A stretch of DNA of 64,000 nucleotides, taken from Flavobacterium sp. HSC-61S13. GTDB lineage: Bacteria; Bacteroidota; Bacteroidia; Flavobacteriales; Flavobacteriaceae. The notes under the pieces are model-generated. The model was not told the DNA's origin. It made no database searches and was given only the letters and a program-made list of their open reading frames with translations. Position numbers and translations under genes: made by a program. Position 1 is the stretch's first letter. Each line of letters opens with the position of its first letter. This document shows, piece by piece, positions 25,353 to 34,407 of the stretch. The stretch is taken from positions 186,001 through 250,000 of the forward strand of contig NZ_JALJZV010000004.1 of assembly GCF_024171535.1 (NCBI RefSeq), in the 5' to 3' direction.

Positions 25353-26882
25353 ATGACTAGAGCGCTGTTTCAATTCAATCAAAAAATAAACGTCAAAAAC
25401 GAATTATTAGCGGGATTAACCGTAGCGATGACGATGATTCCAGAGTCGTTGTCGTTTGCAATTCTGGCTGGATTGTCTCCACTCACGGGTTTATATGCTG
25501 CTTTTTTAATGGGGATTGTCACTGCTGTTTTGGGTGGACGTCCCGGTATGGTTTCAGGAGGAGCGGGAGCAACGGTCGTGGTATTGATTGCATTGGCTTC
25601 ATCTCATGGTGTGGAATACTTATTTGCTAGTTTATTATTAGCTGGGCTTTTTCAATTTTTGGTTGGAGCTCTTAAGTGGGGTAAATTTGTGCGATTAATT
25701 CCGCAACCGGTTATGTACGGTTTTTTAAACGGTTTGGCCATTATTATTTTTGTTGCTCAGCTGGAGCAATTTAAGGTTTATAACGGCAGCGATTATACCT
25801 GGTTACAGGGTTCAGCACTTTACATTATGTTGGCTTTGCTGTTGCTGACAATCGGAATTGTTACCTTATTACCGAAGTTAACCAAAGTGGTTCCCGCTTC
25901 CTTAGTCGCTATCTTAGTCGTTTTACTAGTGGTCTATTTTGGAGATATAGAAACCAAGCGGGTGATGGATATCGCTTCAATAAGCGGAACCCTACCGCAA
26001 TTTCATATTCCGATGGTTCCCTTTACTCTTGAAACCTTACAGATCATTGCGCCCTATGCTTTAGTTATGGCAGGTGTCGGATTGGTTGAATCGCTTTTGA
26101 CTTTAAATTTAGTCGACGAAATAACCAATACCAAAGGAAATTCCAACAGAGAAGCGATGGCTCAGGGAACTGCGAATGTGGTGAATGGTTTTTTTGGAGG
26201 TATGGGTGGTTGTGCCATGATTGCACAAACCTTCGTCAATCTCAATGCCGGAGGACGCACGCGTATATCTGCTGTGGTGGGAGCGCTGACGATCTTAATA
26301 ATCATTTTAGTAGGTGCTCCAGTAATCGGACAAATACCGATGGTTGCATTAGTGGGCGTAATGATGATTGTAGCGATCAGCACCTTTCAATGGGCTTCTT
26401 TTCGAATCATCAATAAAATGCCCAAAAGCGATATATTTATAGGCATAGTCGTAGCTGCAATAACCGTTGTATTTCACAATTTAGCAGTAGCTGTTTTGGC
26501 GGGGGTGATTATTTCTGCCTTGGTATTTGCTTGGGACAATGCTAAGCGAATACGTGCTCGCAAATCCATAGACGAAAATGGGCGTAAGATTTATGAAATC
26601 TACGGTCCGTTGTTTTTTGGCTCTACTGCGCATTTTACAGAAAAATTTGATGTATTAAACGATCCTAATGAAGTTATTGTCGATTTTAAAGAATCGAGAG
26701 TAGCGGATATGTCGGCTATAGATGCTTTAAATAAATTGACCGAAAAATACGCCAATCACAATAAGAAATTGACCTTAAGACACCTGAGTAAAGATTGTAT
26801 GCAGTTATTGACAAATGCGCATGCGGTGGTAGAAATCAATATGGAAGAGGATCCGACTTATCACGTTATGCCTGAAGAATAG
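25353..26882 (+). CDS. SulP-family inorganic anion transporter with STAS domain
   Basis: A 509-aa inner-membrane protein with about 12 hydrophobic segments, beginning after a short NELLAGLTVAM lead. The SulP signature follows (MIPESLSFAILAGLSP...YAAFLMGIV), then GGRPGMVSGGAGATVVV and the conserved GLVESLLTLNLVDE and QGTANVVNGFFGGMGGCAMI region. The C-terminal ~110 residues form a STAS domain (YGPLFFGSTAHF, VIVDFKESRVADMSAIDAL). SulP members carry sulfate, bicarbonate or dicarboxylates with Na+ or H+; the substrate is not decided here. It is monocistronic. Confidence 0.92.
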   Translation: MTRALFQFNQKINVKNELLAGLTVAMTMIPESLSFAILAGLSPLTGLYAAFLMGIVTAVLGGRPGMVSGGAGATVVVLIALASSHGVEYLFASLLLAGLFQFLVGALKWGKFVRLIPQPVMYGFLNGLAIIIFVAQLEQFKVYNGSDYTWLQGSALYIMLALLLLTIGIVTLLPKLTKVVPASLVAILVVLLVVYFGDIETKRVMDIASISGTLPQFHIPMVPFTLETLQIIAPYALVMAGVGLVESLLTLNLVDEITNTKGNSNREAMAQGTANVVNGFFGGMGGCAMIAQTFVNLNAGGRTRISAVVGALTILIIILVGAPVIGQIPMVALVGVMMIVAISTFQWASFRIINKMPKSDIFIGIVVAAITVVFHNLAVAVLAGVIISALVFAWDNAKRIRARKSIDENGRKIYEIYGPLFFGSTAHFTEKFDVLNDPNEVIVDFKESRVADMSAIDALNKLTEKYANHNKKLTLRHLSKDCMQLLTNAHAVVEINMEEDPTYHVMPEE

Positions 26883-26957
26883 TAAATATGTGATTCGTTG
26901 TCCAAGACAGTCTTAATCTATTTTTTAAGCAAAGGGGAGTCGGATTTGGAGTTTGTG

Positions 26958-26978
26958 GATCGCTGAAAAGCAGTGATC
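26958..26978. other. Short hairpin after the SulP gene
   Basis: GATCGCTG and CAGTGATC pair (one G-U) around AAAAG, about 75 bp after the stop. There is no T-tract, so it is only a weak terminator candidate. Confidence 0.3.
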
Positions 26979-27035
26979 TAGCGGCTTTAGTCGATTCTCA
27001 ACTCTATTGATACGATGCTTAGTTGGGGTTTGATT

Positions 27036-27066
27036 TTTGCAAAGCCCTTAAACTTTTGTACATTTA
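27036..27066 (+). promoter_or_regulatory. Promoter for the FAH-family gene
   Basis: TTTG (27036-27039), 19-nt spacer, TACATTTA (27059-27066; one mismatch to TAnnTTTG). The ATG lies 77 bp downstream. Confidence 0.5.
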
Positions 27067-27142
27067 CGCATCGAATACGGAAGTATTTCTGAGCTTTAAC
27101 CAAAGGCAACAACAATAAATTATAAAAAACGAAAAATTTTAA

Positions 27143-28129
27143 ATGAAATTAGCAACGATACAAAACCAAACTCGTGACGGACAGTTGGTCGTAGTCAATA
27201 AAGAATTAACTAAAGCAGTAGCGGTTCCGCAAATAGCCCATACAATGCAAATAGCCATCGACAATTGGAAAACGACGGAATCTCTTTTGCAAAGCGTTTA
27301 TCGCGATTTGAACGATAATAAATTAAGTGACGCCTTTGATTTTGATACTACTGTAGTAATGGCTCCGATTCCAAGAGCGTATCATTGGGCGGATGGAAGT
27401 GCTTATGTCACTCACGTGGAATTGGTAAGAAAAGCGAGAAATGCTGAATTGCCGGAATCTTTTTGGACAGATCCTTTAATGTATATGGGGGCTTCTGATG
27501 CTTTTATCGGAGCTCAAGATGATATATTAATTGCCGATGAAGCTTGGGGAATTGATTTTGAATCGGAGGTAGCGGTTATTACAGATGATGTTCCTGCAGG
27601 AGTAAATGCAGAAGAGGCGCTGACGCACATCAAGTTAATCACGATCATCAACGACGTTTCTTTACGTAATTTAATTCCCAACGAATTGTCTAAGCAGTTC
27701 GGGTTTTACCAATCTAAACCTTGGACTTCTTTTGCTCCAGTAGTAGTAACTCCAGATGAATTAGAAGGACAGTGGAAAGAAGGGAAGTTGCATTTACCAC
27801 TGCATTCTACTTTAAACGATCAATTAATTGGCTCGCCAAATGCGGGAGTTGATATGACTTTTAACTTTGGTCAGTTAATTGCGCATGCGGCAAAAACAAG
27901 GTCTTTAATGGCGGGTACGGTAATCGGATCGGGAACTGTAGCCAATCAAGGCAGTGTAGACGGATCTAGTTGTTTGGCTGAGGTAAGATGTTTGGAGATC
28001 ATCAGAGACGGAAAACCATCAACACCTTTTATGAGTTTTGGTGACACGATTGAAATAGAGATGAAAGATCCAGCGGGGCAAACTATTTTTGGAAAGATTC
28101 GTCAAAAAGTAACTCAATATATAAAATAA
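27143..28129 (+). CDS. Fumarylacetoacetate hydrolase family protein
   Basis: A 328-aa member of the FAH superfamily, metal-dependent enzymes that hydrolyse C-C bonds of acylpyruvates or act as related isomerases/decarboxylases. APIPRAYHWADGSAYV opens the catalytic half. DEAWGIDFESEVAVITDDVP provides the metal-binding acidic residues, and the C-terminal GTVIGSGTVANQGSVDGSSC and PFMSFGDTIEIEM match the conserved FAH end region. Tyrosine catabolism is possible, but no other gene of that pathway is adjacent, so the substrate is open. It has its own promoter and terminator. Confidence 0.9.
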   Translation: MKLATIQNQTRDGQLVVVNKELTKAVAVPQIAHTMQIAIDNWKTTESLLQSVYRDLNDNKLSDAFDFDTTVVMAPIPRAYHWADGSAYVTHVELVRKARNAELPESFWTDPLMYMGASDAFIGAQDDILIADEAWGIDFESEVAVITDDVPAGVNAEEALTHIKLITIINDVSLRNLIPNELSKQFGFYQSKPWTSFAPVVVTPDELEGQWKEGKLHLPLHSTLNDQLIGSPNAGVDMTFNFGQLIAHAAKTRSLMAGTVIGSGTVANQGSVDGSSCLAEVRCLEIIRDGKPSTPFMSFGDTIEIEMKDPAGQTIFGKIRQKVTQYIK

Positions 28130-28180
28130 CGATCTAAGATCGATTTTTGGAACTCCATAAATCGAAGTGATCCATAAATT

Positions 28181-28218
28181 AAAGGCTAGTTTCTATGTAG
28201 AAACTAGCCTTTTTTATT
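28181..28218 (+). terminator. Intrinsic terminator after the FAH gene
   Basis: AAAGGCTAGTTTCT and AGAAACTAGCCTTT pair around ATGT, followed by TTTT; probably also limits the convergent DinB gene. Confidence 0.92.
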
Positions 28219-28240
28219 GGGTATGGCATGGTTTTAAAAA

Positions 28241-28741
28241 CTATTTCCCTTCGGTATCTGCGGTTGGACCGTAGATAGAAGGTAAAGGCACATTTAGCAT
28301 ACGTAAATACACAGACAGCTGTCCACGGTGGTGGTACCAATGATTTAAGCACCAGCTACGAGCGACTACCGATTTGGGCATGACGCCGAAAATTTGCTCA
28401 CCACTGCGCATGGTCCAGTCCTTTCCAAATTCAGCTTCATCCACTTCATTTAGAATCTTGGTGGTATCCATAACATTTTGATCAAAATAGGCTAATAATG
28501 CCGCATTATCCTTAAAATCTTTAGGTGTAAAATCGCTTTTAGAAAAGTCTAATTCATCTTGAATCAAACATTGATCCCACCAACCCGAAATATCAGCAAC
28601 ATGACTATACAATTGTTTTAGTGTCATTGACTTTTCATGGGGTTTAAAATCGTTTTGTTCAAACGGAATCACCGCTAATAACGATCTAGTAGTAGCTGCT
28701 TCCTGCGTGTATTCAGCTAATAGTGCATGACTTAACTTCAT
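28241..28741 (-). CDS. DinB-family (DfsB-like) metalloenzyme-fold protein
   Basis: A 166-aa four-helix-bundle protein of the DinB/YfiT superfamily. The three metal-ligand histidines are in the expected places: LYSHVADISGWW (about residue 47) and NHWYHHRGQL (two His near 137-141). Family members may be thiol-dependent S-transferases (bacillithiol or mycothiol) or have unknown reactions. It is cytosolic and monocistronic. Confidence 0.85.
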   Translation of the reverse strand: MKLSHALLAEYTQEAATTRSLLAVIPFEQNDFKPHEKSMTLKQLYSHVADISGWWDQCLIQDELDFSKSDFTPKDFKDNAALLAYFDQNVMDTTKILNEVDEAEFGKDWTMRSGEQIFGVMPKSVVARSWCLNHWYHHRGQLSVYLRMLNVPLPSIYGPTADTEGK

Positions 28742-28970
28742 CTCAAAATATTTATATTATTGAGCAATGAATATACGTAAAAGTTCGATATAAACTCAGG
28801 AAACCGCGTTAAAAGTCGTGGGGGTATGCTGTAACTCCGGGTTTTTAAGGGGATCTTTTTTATCTATTTTTTTGTGTTTCATTTGTTTTACAATCATTTT
28901 AAGGGTTCATAATCTCAATAGTTTTTATAGGGTATTTCTGGTTTTTTATATCGTCTTATTTTTTACTTCA
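28742..28970. other. Gene-free region downstream of a membrane-protein gene
   Basis: T-rich DNA between two minus-strand genes; the plus-strand frame here is low-complexity (poly-Phe/Ile) and not credible as a gene. With the following repeat it makes a 318-bp gap. Confidence 0.4.
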
Positions 28971-29044
28971 GTTAGTAAGAGTTCTACAATGTCAATTCGT
29001 AAGAGTTCCAAAAATGGTGGTTAGTCTGAGTTCCCAAAATGCGG
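28971..29044. repeat. Three approximate ~24-bp tandem repeats
   Basis: Three imperfect copies built on GTnnGAGTTCynmAAATG (about 28971-28991, 28994-29017 and 29020-29044) follow each other with a ~24-bp period. They lie just past the stop of the 202-aa gene. Confidence 0.55.
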
Positions 29045-29059
29045 TTTTATTTTTGAGAA

Positions 29060-29668
29060 TCAGACGTTGAGAACGTTACAGCTATTCTTTTTCTTTCGAA
29101 TTTGAAATCCAATCATGAGTCCTGGAATTAGGCAACTACACAGTATTCCGACCGCGGATAATAGATATTGGAGGGATAATTCCATCGCTGGGATTATGGC
29201 CGATAGTATTATAGTGAGCAGTCCTCCGATCATCAATGGGGTAAATTTGACGGTACCTCCAGTGATAAAGGACGCTAATCCGAATAATAATACAGTAAGG
29301 GCCAAATATAAATCCGCTTGATAGATTACATTGTTGGCTAGCCAACTAATGACTCCAAGTATGGCACCACCCCAACTATACATAAAAAGCCTTTGATTGG
29401 TTGTGGTGGGTTGATCTGTTTTGTCGGTTTTTCGACTAAATAGAATCGACAATACAGCTCCTATCGGGAATAGTAAAACTAAATAATATTGTACGTCTTC
29501 CAGTATGGGGAATTGTTTAGCGAGATAAAGAAATCCGTAAAACACAAATAGGATAATTCCCCATAATATTAAAAATAGATGTGTGTTGGCCGTTTGTTCT
29601 TTGAGTTGTTCTAACGGTTGATTCATTGGATTTGAATTCCCTTCGGAATTGATCTGCTCCTTGTTCAT
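29060..29668 (-). CDS. Hypothetical polytopic membrane protein
   Basis: A 202-aa protein. A polar N-terminus of about 28 residues (NPMNQPLEQLKEQTANTH) is followed by about six transmembrane helices: LFLILWGIILFVFYGFLYLA, YYLVLLFPIGAVLSILF, LFMYSWGGAILGVISWLA, LYLALTVLLFGLASFITGG, FTPLMIGGLLTIILSAIIP and YLLSAVGILCSCLIPGLMIG. It ends in a basic tail RKKKNSC. I do not recognise the family. It is monocistronic. Confidence 0.7.
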   Translation of the reverse strand: MNKEQINSEGNSNPMNQPLEQLKEQTANTHLFLILWGIILFVFYGFLYLAKQFPILEDVQYYLVLLFPIGAVLSILFSRKTDKTDQPTTTNQRLFMYSWGGAILGVISWLANNVIYQADLYLALTVLLFGLASFITGGTVKFTPLMIGGLLTIILSAIIPAMELSLQYLLSAVGILCSCLIPGLMIGFQIRKKKNSCNVLNV

Positions 29669-30169
29669 AATATAGCTTTTTTACAGTTAATTACTAAAAT
29701 CGGCGAGTTATTTACAAGAGGTTGACCAAACAGCGAAATGGCTATAGTGTAGAAGTTGCCATAGTAGGATTTGAATTATAAAAGGCTCATATCCAGACCT
29801 AAAAAAAGCTATTTGGACTTAAATGTTTTTTCTTGAAATAAAAATAAACTACTTTTTTTTAAAATACAAATGTTTTTTTTGAAGTTTTTTAAATTTAACA
29901 TTTATAAGGAATTGGGGGTTATTTATGTTGTCGTTTTAAAGGTGTCAACTGTTTTTTTTGGAGCGGCTTAGTGTCATAAAAATTGTTTACATTGGTTGAG
30001 GTAAAACAAGACGGAAAAGATTCTAACTCATAAGTTAACAGAAAGTCGGAGTTTCTTTTTGACTTAAGTTGGTTTCGATTGTCGCGGAATTGCTTTGGTG
30101 ATCAAAAGATTGGTAGATAATATTTTATTGATAAGAAAATAATAAATACAAAAGTGAACTACATTTAGT
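29669..30169. other. 500-bp gene-free divergent region
   Basis: AT-rich DNA between the divergent membrane-protein gene and DUF6438 lipoprotein gene. No open frame, RNA or clear repeat seen; it presumably holds both promoters. Confidence 0.4.
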
Positions 30170-31366
30170 ATGAAATCAAAAGGCACCATTCTAGTACTTA
30201 TGCTGATTTTAATTTCTGGTTGCGATTTCGCGTTTACTAGAAATTGGACAGATAATAAATTGCGGAATATACTTGTTGGTGATTGGGAACTTATTATTGA
30301 GGAGGAGAATGCCTCAACTGATATTCCTCCACCTTTATATTCTCGTGTACCTGACGGAATGAGTATTACCTTGGATAGTATCGATTTGTATCTAGGTTTT
30401 TTTGGAGAACATTTGGATACAGTTGGTCAACGGTTTAGAAGGAAATATCTGGGCAGTAAATTGCCTTATAAAACAATTCAGGATAGTATTTTTGTGCGAA
30501 ATCCAATTGATGGAAATAGGATTTTTAAGTGGAAATTTGTTGATTTAAAGCACGATACTTTACACTTGGCAATCGGGGGTGATGAAGTTCTGAGTTATAA
30601 GAGAAGAAAAGTAATTGCTGATAGTAGTATAGCATTTGATCAAGTGATTTATTCGAGCTCGGGCTGTTATGGATCATGTCCCATACTAGATATCTCTATT
30701 GATAATAAGGGTAATGTACTTTTTCAAGGTGAAGGCTATGTAGAAAATTTGGGATTCTTTAGTTCAAAGCTGGACGTAGAAACCAAAAATTATATTTTTA
30801 ATAAGTTTAAGCAGGCAACAGTTCTGGACCTTCAAGACGAGTATTTCGCTAATCACACAGATGCGGAAACCATAACGACTACATTTGTCAAAAGTGGGAA
30901 AATTGTAAAGACGGTGAATGATTATGGGAAGGAGGGGCCTAAAGAATTGATTTGGGCCTATACTACAATAGCGCACATTTATAGTCAGATTGCATTGAGT
31001 AGTATTCCAGCAGATGAACCATTTTATCCGAAATTACATTATTTCGTATTTAAAAAATCCGATTATTCTTTACCCTTAGAAAAATCTGAAAGTTTTTATT
31101 TATGGACAGAGCTTAAAAAATCAAGAGAAACGACGCAACAATTTGTACCGTTATACGATTTATCTTTTAATCCAAATAACACGTATTGGGGGGCTGATCC
31201 CAATGAGAATCGCGTACATAAATACACTATAAAATCAATTACAACAGATGGTAAATTGTATAAATTTGATTTTGAGGAAGGGAAAACAATTACTTATGAT
31301 TTGGGGTATAATTTTATAGATAGAAATTTTAAAGGAGTCAATTTTAGCCATTTGAATTCATTCTAG
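30170..31366 (+). CDS. DUF6438-type lipoprotein
   Basis: A 398-aa lipoprotein (ISGC, Cys18). The middle (about residues 158-280) matches the DUF6438 pattern as I recall it: FDQVIYSSSGCYGSCPILDI with a C-x3-C pair (CYGSC), then DNKGNVLFQGEGYVENLGFF and a C-terminal helix VNDYGKEGPKELIWAYTTIA. N- and C-terminal parts are beta-rich and unfamiliar. DUF6438 proteins are secreted or lipid-anchored in Bacteroidota with unknown role. Base composition is more AT-rich than the metabolic genes nearby. Confidence 0.7.
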   Translation: MKSKGTILVLMLILISGCDFAFTRNWTDNKLRNILVGDWELIIEEENASTDIPPPLYSRVPDGMSITLDSIDLYLGFFGEHLDTVGQRFRRKYLGSKLPYKTIQDSIFVRNPIDGNRIFKWKFVDLKHDTLHLAIGGDEVLSYKRRKVIADSSIAFDQVIYSSSGCYGSCPILDISIDNKGNVLFQGEGYVENLGFFSSKLDVETKNYIFNKFKQATVLDLQDEYFANHTDAETITTTFVKSGKIVKTVNDYGKEGPKELIWAYTTIAHIYSQIALSSIPADEPFYPKLHYFVFKKSDYSLPLEKSESFYLWTELKKSRETTQQFVPLYDLSFNPNNTYWGADPNENRVHKYTIKSITTDGKLYKFDFEEGKTITYDLGYNFIDRNFKGVNFSHLNSF

Positions 31367-31490
31367 TAGTTTAGTGTTCTTGTAAAACCAAAATTCCGTA
31401 ATGGAATTGTATACTGTTTAACTATATCTTAGACAGCGTATTTAAGAGATTTATAAATATAAATTAGATACAACTCTAAAGTTTAAAGTA

Positions 31491-32252
31491 TTGGAAATAA
31501 AAGAAAAAAACGGACATTGGATTCGATTAGGGGTTTTTCTGATCACCGCAGTCATATTGTCAAACATCTTTAGGTTTGATTGGTTAGGAATCAAAGTGCT
31601 TTTGGAAAAACTGCCGGTTTGGATTTACTTACCGCTTTGGGTGTTTCTAGAGGGTAGCGGTGTGTTTATAGGCGCTTTAATCGGACTGTATCTATTGCGC
31701 AAAGAGCGAAAAACGGAGTTTTCTTTTTTTGGAACCTCCCGATCAAAAGCGTTGTTGATGTCGGTGATTCCCGTTGTTTTATTGGGAGTGATTGGAGTGA
31801 AAAACGAATACGGGATTCAGGAAAATGCCTATGGATTGCTGGCTGTTGTGGCCAGTTTAATATACTGTGTCATGGAGGAATATGGTTGGCGCGGTTATTT
31901 GCAGGAAGAATTAAAAGAACTACAACCGCTAAAACGCTATTTATTAATCGGTTTCCTTTGGTATGTTTGGCATTTGTCGTTTCTCACAACAGCAACCGTA
32001 TATGAAAATCTGTTTTTTTTGCTGATGTTGCTGATCGGAAGTTGGGGGATAGGGCAGGTAGCGGTCTCTACCAAATCCATATTAGCTAGTGCCTGTTTTC
32101 ACTTAGTGGTGCAAATCATGATGTTTAATTCGCTAATCAAAAATGGACTTGATGGCACTCAAAAATTAATCGTTTTGGGGGTTTCCGTCTTTTTGTGGAT
32201 CATCATACTGGGCAAATGGAAGAAAGATTATTCACAAAGAGAAAATTTGTAG
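31491..32252 (+). CDS. CPBP-family intramembrane metalloprotease
   Basis: A 253-aa membrane protein with about eight hydrophobic segments. The CPBP (CAAX protease / bacteriocin-processing, ABI) motifs are present: CVMEEYGWRGYLQEEL (EExxxR), FLWYVWHLSFL (the second, His-bearing motif) and ILASACFHLVVQ (HxxxB-type third motif). These glutamate intramembrane proteases cleave or process peptides in the membrane; some protect against self-made bacteriocins. The start is read as TTG at 31491, as no in-frame ATG precedes the first helix. It is followed by a Crp-like gene and an MFS exporter. Confidence 0.85.
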   Translation: MEIKEKNGHWIRLGVFLITAVILSNIFRFDWLGIKVLLEKLPVWIYLPLWVFLEGSGVFIGALIGLYLLRKERKTEFSFFGTSRSKALLMSVIPVVLLGVIGVKNEYGIQENAYGLLAVVASLIYCVMEEYGWRGYLQEELKELQPLKRYLLIGFLWYVWHLSFLTTATVYENLFFLLMLLIGSWGIGQVAVSTKSILASACFHLVVQIMMFNSLIKNGLDGTQKLIVLGVSVFLWIIILGKWKKDYSQRENL

Positions 32253-32420
32253 TAGTAGGTTTGGGGCGTAAATGATACGATTTAATAGATTCCTAGAAAG
32301 GAATAGACCGAAATTATTTATATTTACCCTATATGTACATCTAATCAACCTTAATTTCATTTCTTTGAGATGGTAATTTCGGTTTTTCTTATGAAACCTG
32401 AGCCGATACAATTCCAAATT

Positions 32421-32972
32421 ATGCAATCATTCTTGTCGATTTTCTGTGATAAATATGGCGTTTCTCCTGATTTGGTCAGCCTACTGCTGTCGAGGATGGA
32501 GAAGAGAACCTTTGGTCGTCACGAAATGGTTGTGGGAGTTCAAGAGCGGCAACAGAATTATTATATCATTGTTGAAGGAGTTTGGCGGGGCTATAGTATT
32601 TTGGATGGAGAGGAAAGAACCTTATGGTTTGAGCGTTATGGAGATATCCTTTATTCGGAGGTGTCCAAAGACTATATCATTGAATCCATTTCGGATAGTT
32701 CGGCTTACGTAATTTCCAAAGTAGAGTTGGATGCCTTTTGTGTGGAATCTCACGAAATATCCAATGTAATTCGCCGGGTTTTAGAGCAATACTATTTTGA
32801 AATCACGCGCTGGTTAATCATGTTGTGTCAACCTACAGCCAGACAAAGATATTTAACGGTATTGCAAAGTGATCCTGAAGTCTTTCAAATGGTTCCTCAA
32901 AAATATATTGCATCCTGCCTTGGAATGACTCCACAATCTTTAAGTCGTATTCGCCGACAAATCGTCAAGTAA
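32421..32972 (+). CDS. Crp/Fnr-family transcriptional regulator
   Basis: A 183-aa regulator (up to 200 aa if an upstream ATG at 32370 or 32391 is used; Met at 32421 fits the Bacteroidota start MxxFLSxF best). The cyclic-nucleotide-binding beta-roll spans about 15-110 (RRTFGRHEMVVGVQERQQN-like stretch, YYIIVEGVWRGYSI, TLWFERYGDILY). The HTH is at the C-terminus: VPQKYIASCLGMTPQSLSRI, RRQIVK. It lies 79 bp before an MFS exporter on the same strand and may control it. The cNMP-binding Arg motif is not conserved, as in many Bacteroidota members. Confidence 0.85.
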   Translation: MQSFLSIFCDKYGVSPDLVSLLLSRMEKRTFGRHEMVVGVQERQQNYYIIVEGVWRGYSILDGEERTLWFERYGDILYSEVSKDYIIESISDSSAYVISKVELDAFCVESHEISNVIRRVLEQYYFEITRWLIMLCQPTARQRYLTVLQSDPEVFQMVPQKYIASCLGMTPQSLSRIRRQIVK

Positions 32973-33017
32973 TTATCGAAGTTACCAATTGTTCATCAAT
33001 TTATTTTTTTGAGCGTT

Positions 33018-33025
33018 TATTTTTG
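33018..33025 (+). promoter_or_regulatory. -7 element for the MFS gene
   Basis: TATTTTTG, an exact TAnnTTTG match, 27 bp before the MFS ATG; no matching -33 element at the right distance. Confidence 0.4.
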
Positions 33026-33051
33026 CAAGATAAATGTATTAAGGACTAAAA

Positions 33052-34284
33052 ATGATGGAAACAAGTATGGGAATGAACAACTGGAAATCAAAATTTGCAG
33101 TTATTTGGACAGGGCAGCTATTTTCTATTTTGAGCAGCTATATAGCTCAATTTTCGGTGGTTTTATGGATTGGTATGGAAACCGGTTCTGCTACAGCATT
33201 AGCATACGCAGCCATAGCCGGTTTATTACCTCAAATACTATTAGGTCCTTTTGCAGGGGTATTCATCGATCGATGGAGTCGTAAATGGACCATGATTGGA
33301 GCCGACTTATTTGTAGCATTTTGCTCTGCCGTGATCGCATTTTGTTTTTATTTGAATGTGGTAGAAATGTGGTCGCTGTATATACTCTTGATGTTTAGAT
33401 CTGTGGGGAGCGCTTTTCATGCGCCCGCCATGAAATCGGCTATCCCTCTATTAGCGCCCCAATCTGCCTTGGTACGTGTGGCTGGAATCAATGAAATTAT
33501 ACAGTCGATATCGATGATTTGCGGACCCATATTGGGCGCTGTTTTTCTTTTGAACTTTGGCATGAGTACAGTGATGTTATTGGACGTTTTAGGTGCTCTT
33601 ATAGCCAGTACGTCCTTATTGTTTGTAAGTATACCCAGTGTCGTCAAAGCAAGTAAATCCACCAAGAGTGTGTTGTATGATATGAAAGAAGGTGCCTTGG
33701 TGATTTGGAGAAATAGGGGCATGAGGTGGTTGATGCTTTCTGAAGTGGTGGTCAATTTTTTCGTTATGCCTATAGTAGCCGTAATGCCACTGATGACTTT
33801 GCAGTACTTTAAGGGGTCGGCCTATCAGGTCAGTTTGGTCGAAGGAGTTTACGGAATAGGATTGCTTATCGGTGGTGTTTTACTAAGTATCTGGAATCCG
33901 AAAATAAGAAAAAGTACTCTAATTATCTGCGGATTGTTTGGATTGGGTATTGTATTGGCTGTCTGTGGTGTATTGCCGTCAACCTATTTTACGGTTTTTG
34001 TGGTCTTAACGATTTTTCAAGGCTTGGCGGTACCCCTTTTTACGGGTCCATTTACCGTGCTTATTCAAACACAATTTAAAAGTGAATACCTAGGACGGGT
34101 TTTTGCGCTGTTTGGTAGTGTAAGCCAATTGCCTGCTATGATTGGATTGCTTTTTGCTGGTTTTATAGCCGATGATATAGGTGTGGAAAAATTGTTTCTT
34201 TTTGGAGGGCTGGTTCTTGCAATAATCGGAATAGGGCTGATTTTTATTCCGTCCGTGCAACAATTGGAACAAAAGGCATCGTAA
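33052..34284 (+). CDS. MFS exporter (MFS_3, EntS-like)
   Basis: A 410-aa inner-membrane protein with 12 predicted helices. It begins NWKSKFAVIWTGQLFSIL, the usual opening of the MFS_3 subgroup, and has the loop 2-3 signature GPFAGVFIDRWSRKWTMIGAD. The second half has GVYGIGLLIGGVLLSIWNPK and FVVLTIFQGLAVPLFTGP. Relatives export siderophores, macrolides or other hydrophobic drugs by proton antiport. It is downstream of the Crp-like gene. Several methionines near the N-terminus (33052, 33055, 33073) are possible starts. Confidence 0.9.
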   Translation: MMETSMGMNNWKSKFAVIWTGQLFSILSSYIAQFSVVLWIGMETGSATALAYAAIAGLLPQILLGPFAGVFIDRWSRKWTMIGADLFVAFCSAVIAFCFYLNVVEMWSLYILLMFRSVGSAFHAPAMKSAIPLLAPQSALVRVAGINEIIQSISMICGPILGAVFLLNFGMSTVMLLDVLGALIASTSLLFVSIPSVVKASKSTKSVLYDMKEGALVIWRNRGMRWLMLSEVVVNFFVMPIVAVMPLMTLQYFKGSAYQVSLVEGVYGIGLLIGGVLLSIWNPKIRKSTLIICGLFGLGIVLAVCGVLPSTYFTVFVVLTIFQGLAVPLFTGPFTVLIQTQFKSEYLGRVFALFGSVSQLPAMIGLLFAGFIADDIGVEKLFLFGGLVLAIIGIGLIFIPSVQQLEQKAS

Positions 34285-34337
34285 CTAGTGATTTATTTGG
34301 GTAGTAAAACTATAGTTCGATAAATCTTAAAAAGGTA

Positions 34338-34375
34338 AAAAGCTAAGCTTCGAATTGGTTCGGGGCTTAGCTTTT
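34338..34375. terminator. Intrinsic terminator between convergent genes
   Basis: AAAAGCTAAGCTTCGAA pairs with TTCGGGGCTTAGCTTTT (two G-U pairs) around TTGG, a 17-bp stem flanked by A- and T-rich DNA, between the MFS gene and the XRE gene. Confidence 0.85.
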
Positions 34376-34407
34376 AATTTATTATAGTAGGTGTTTGTCG
34401 CAAAAAA

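Noticed and set aside
28818..29024. 68-codon plus-strand frame
   Set aside because: Low-complexity Phe/Ile-rich translation ending in the tandem repeats; no support as a gene.
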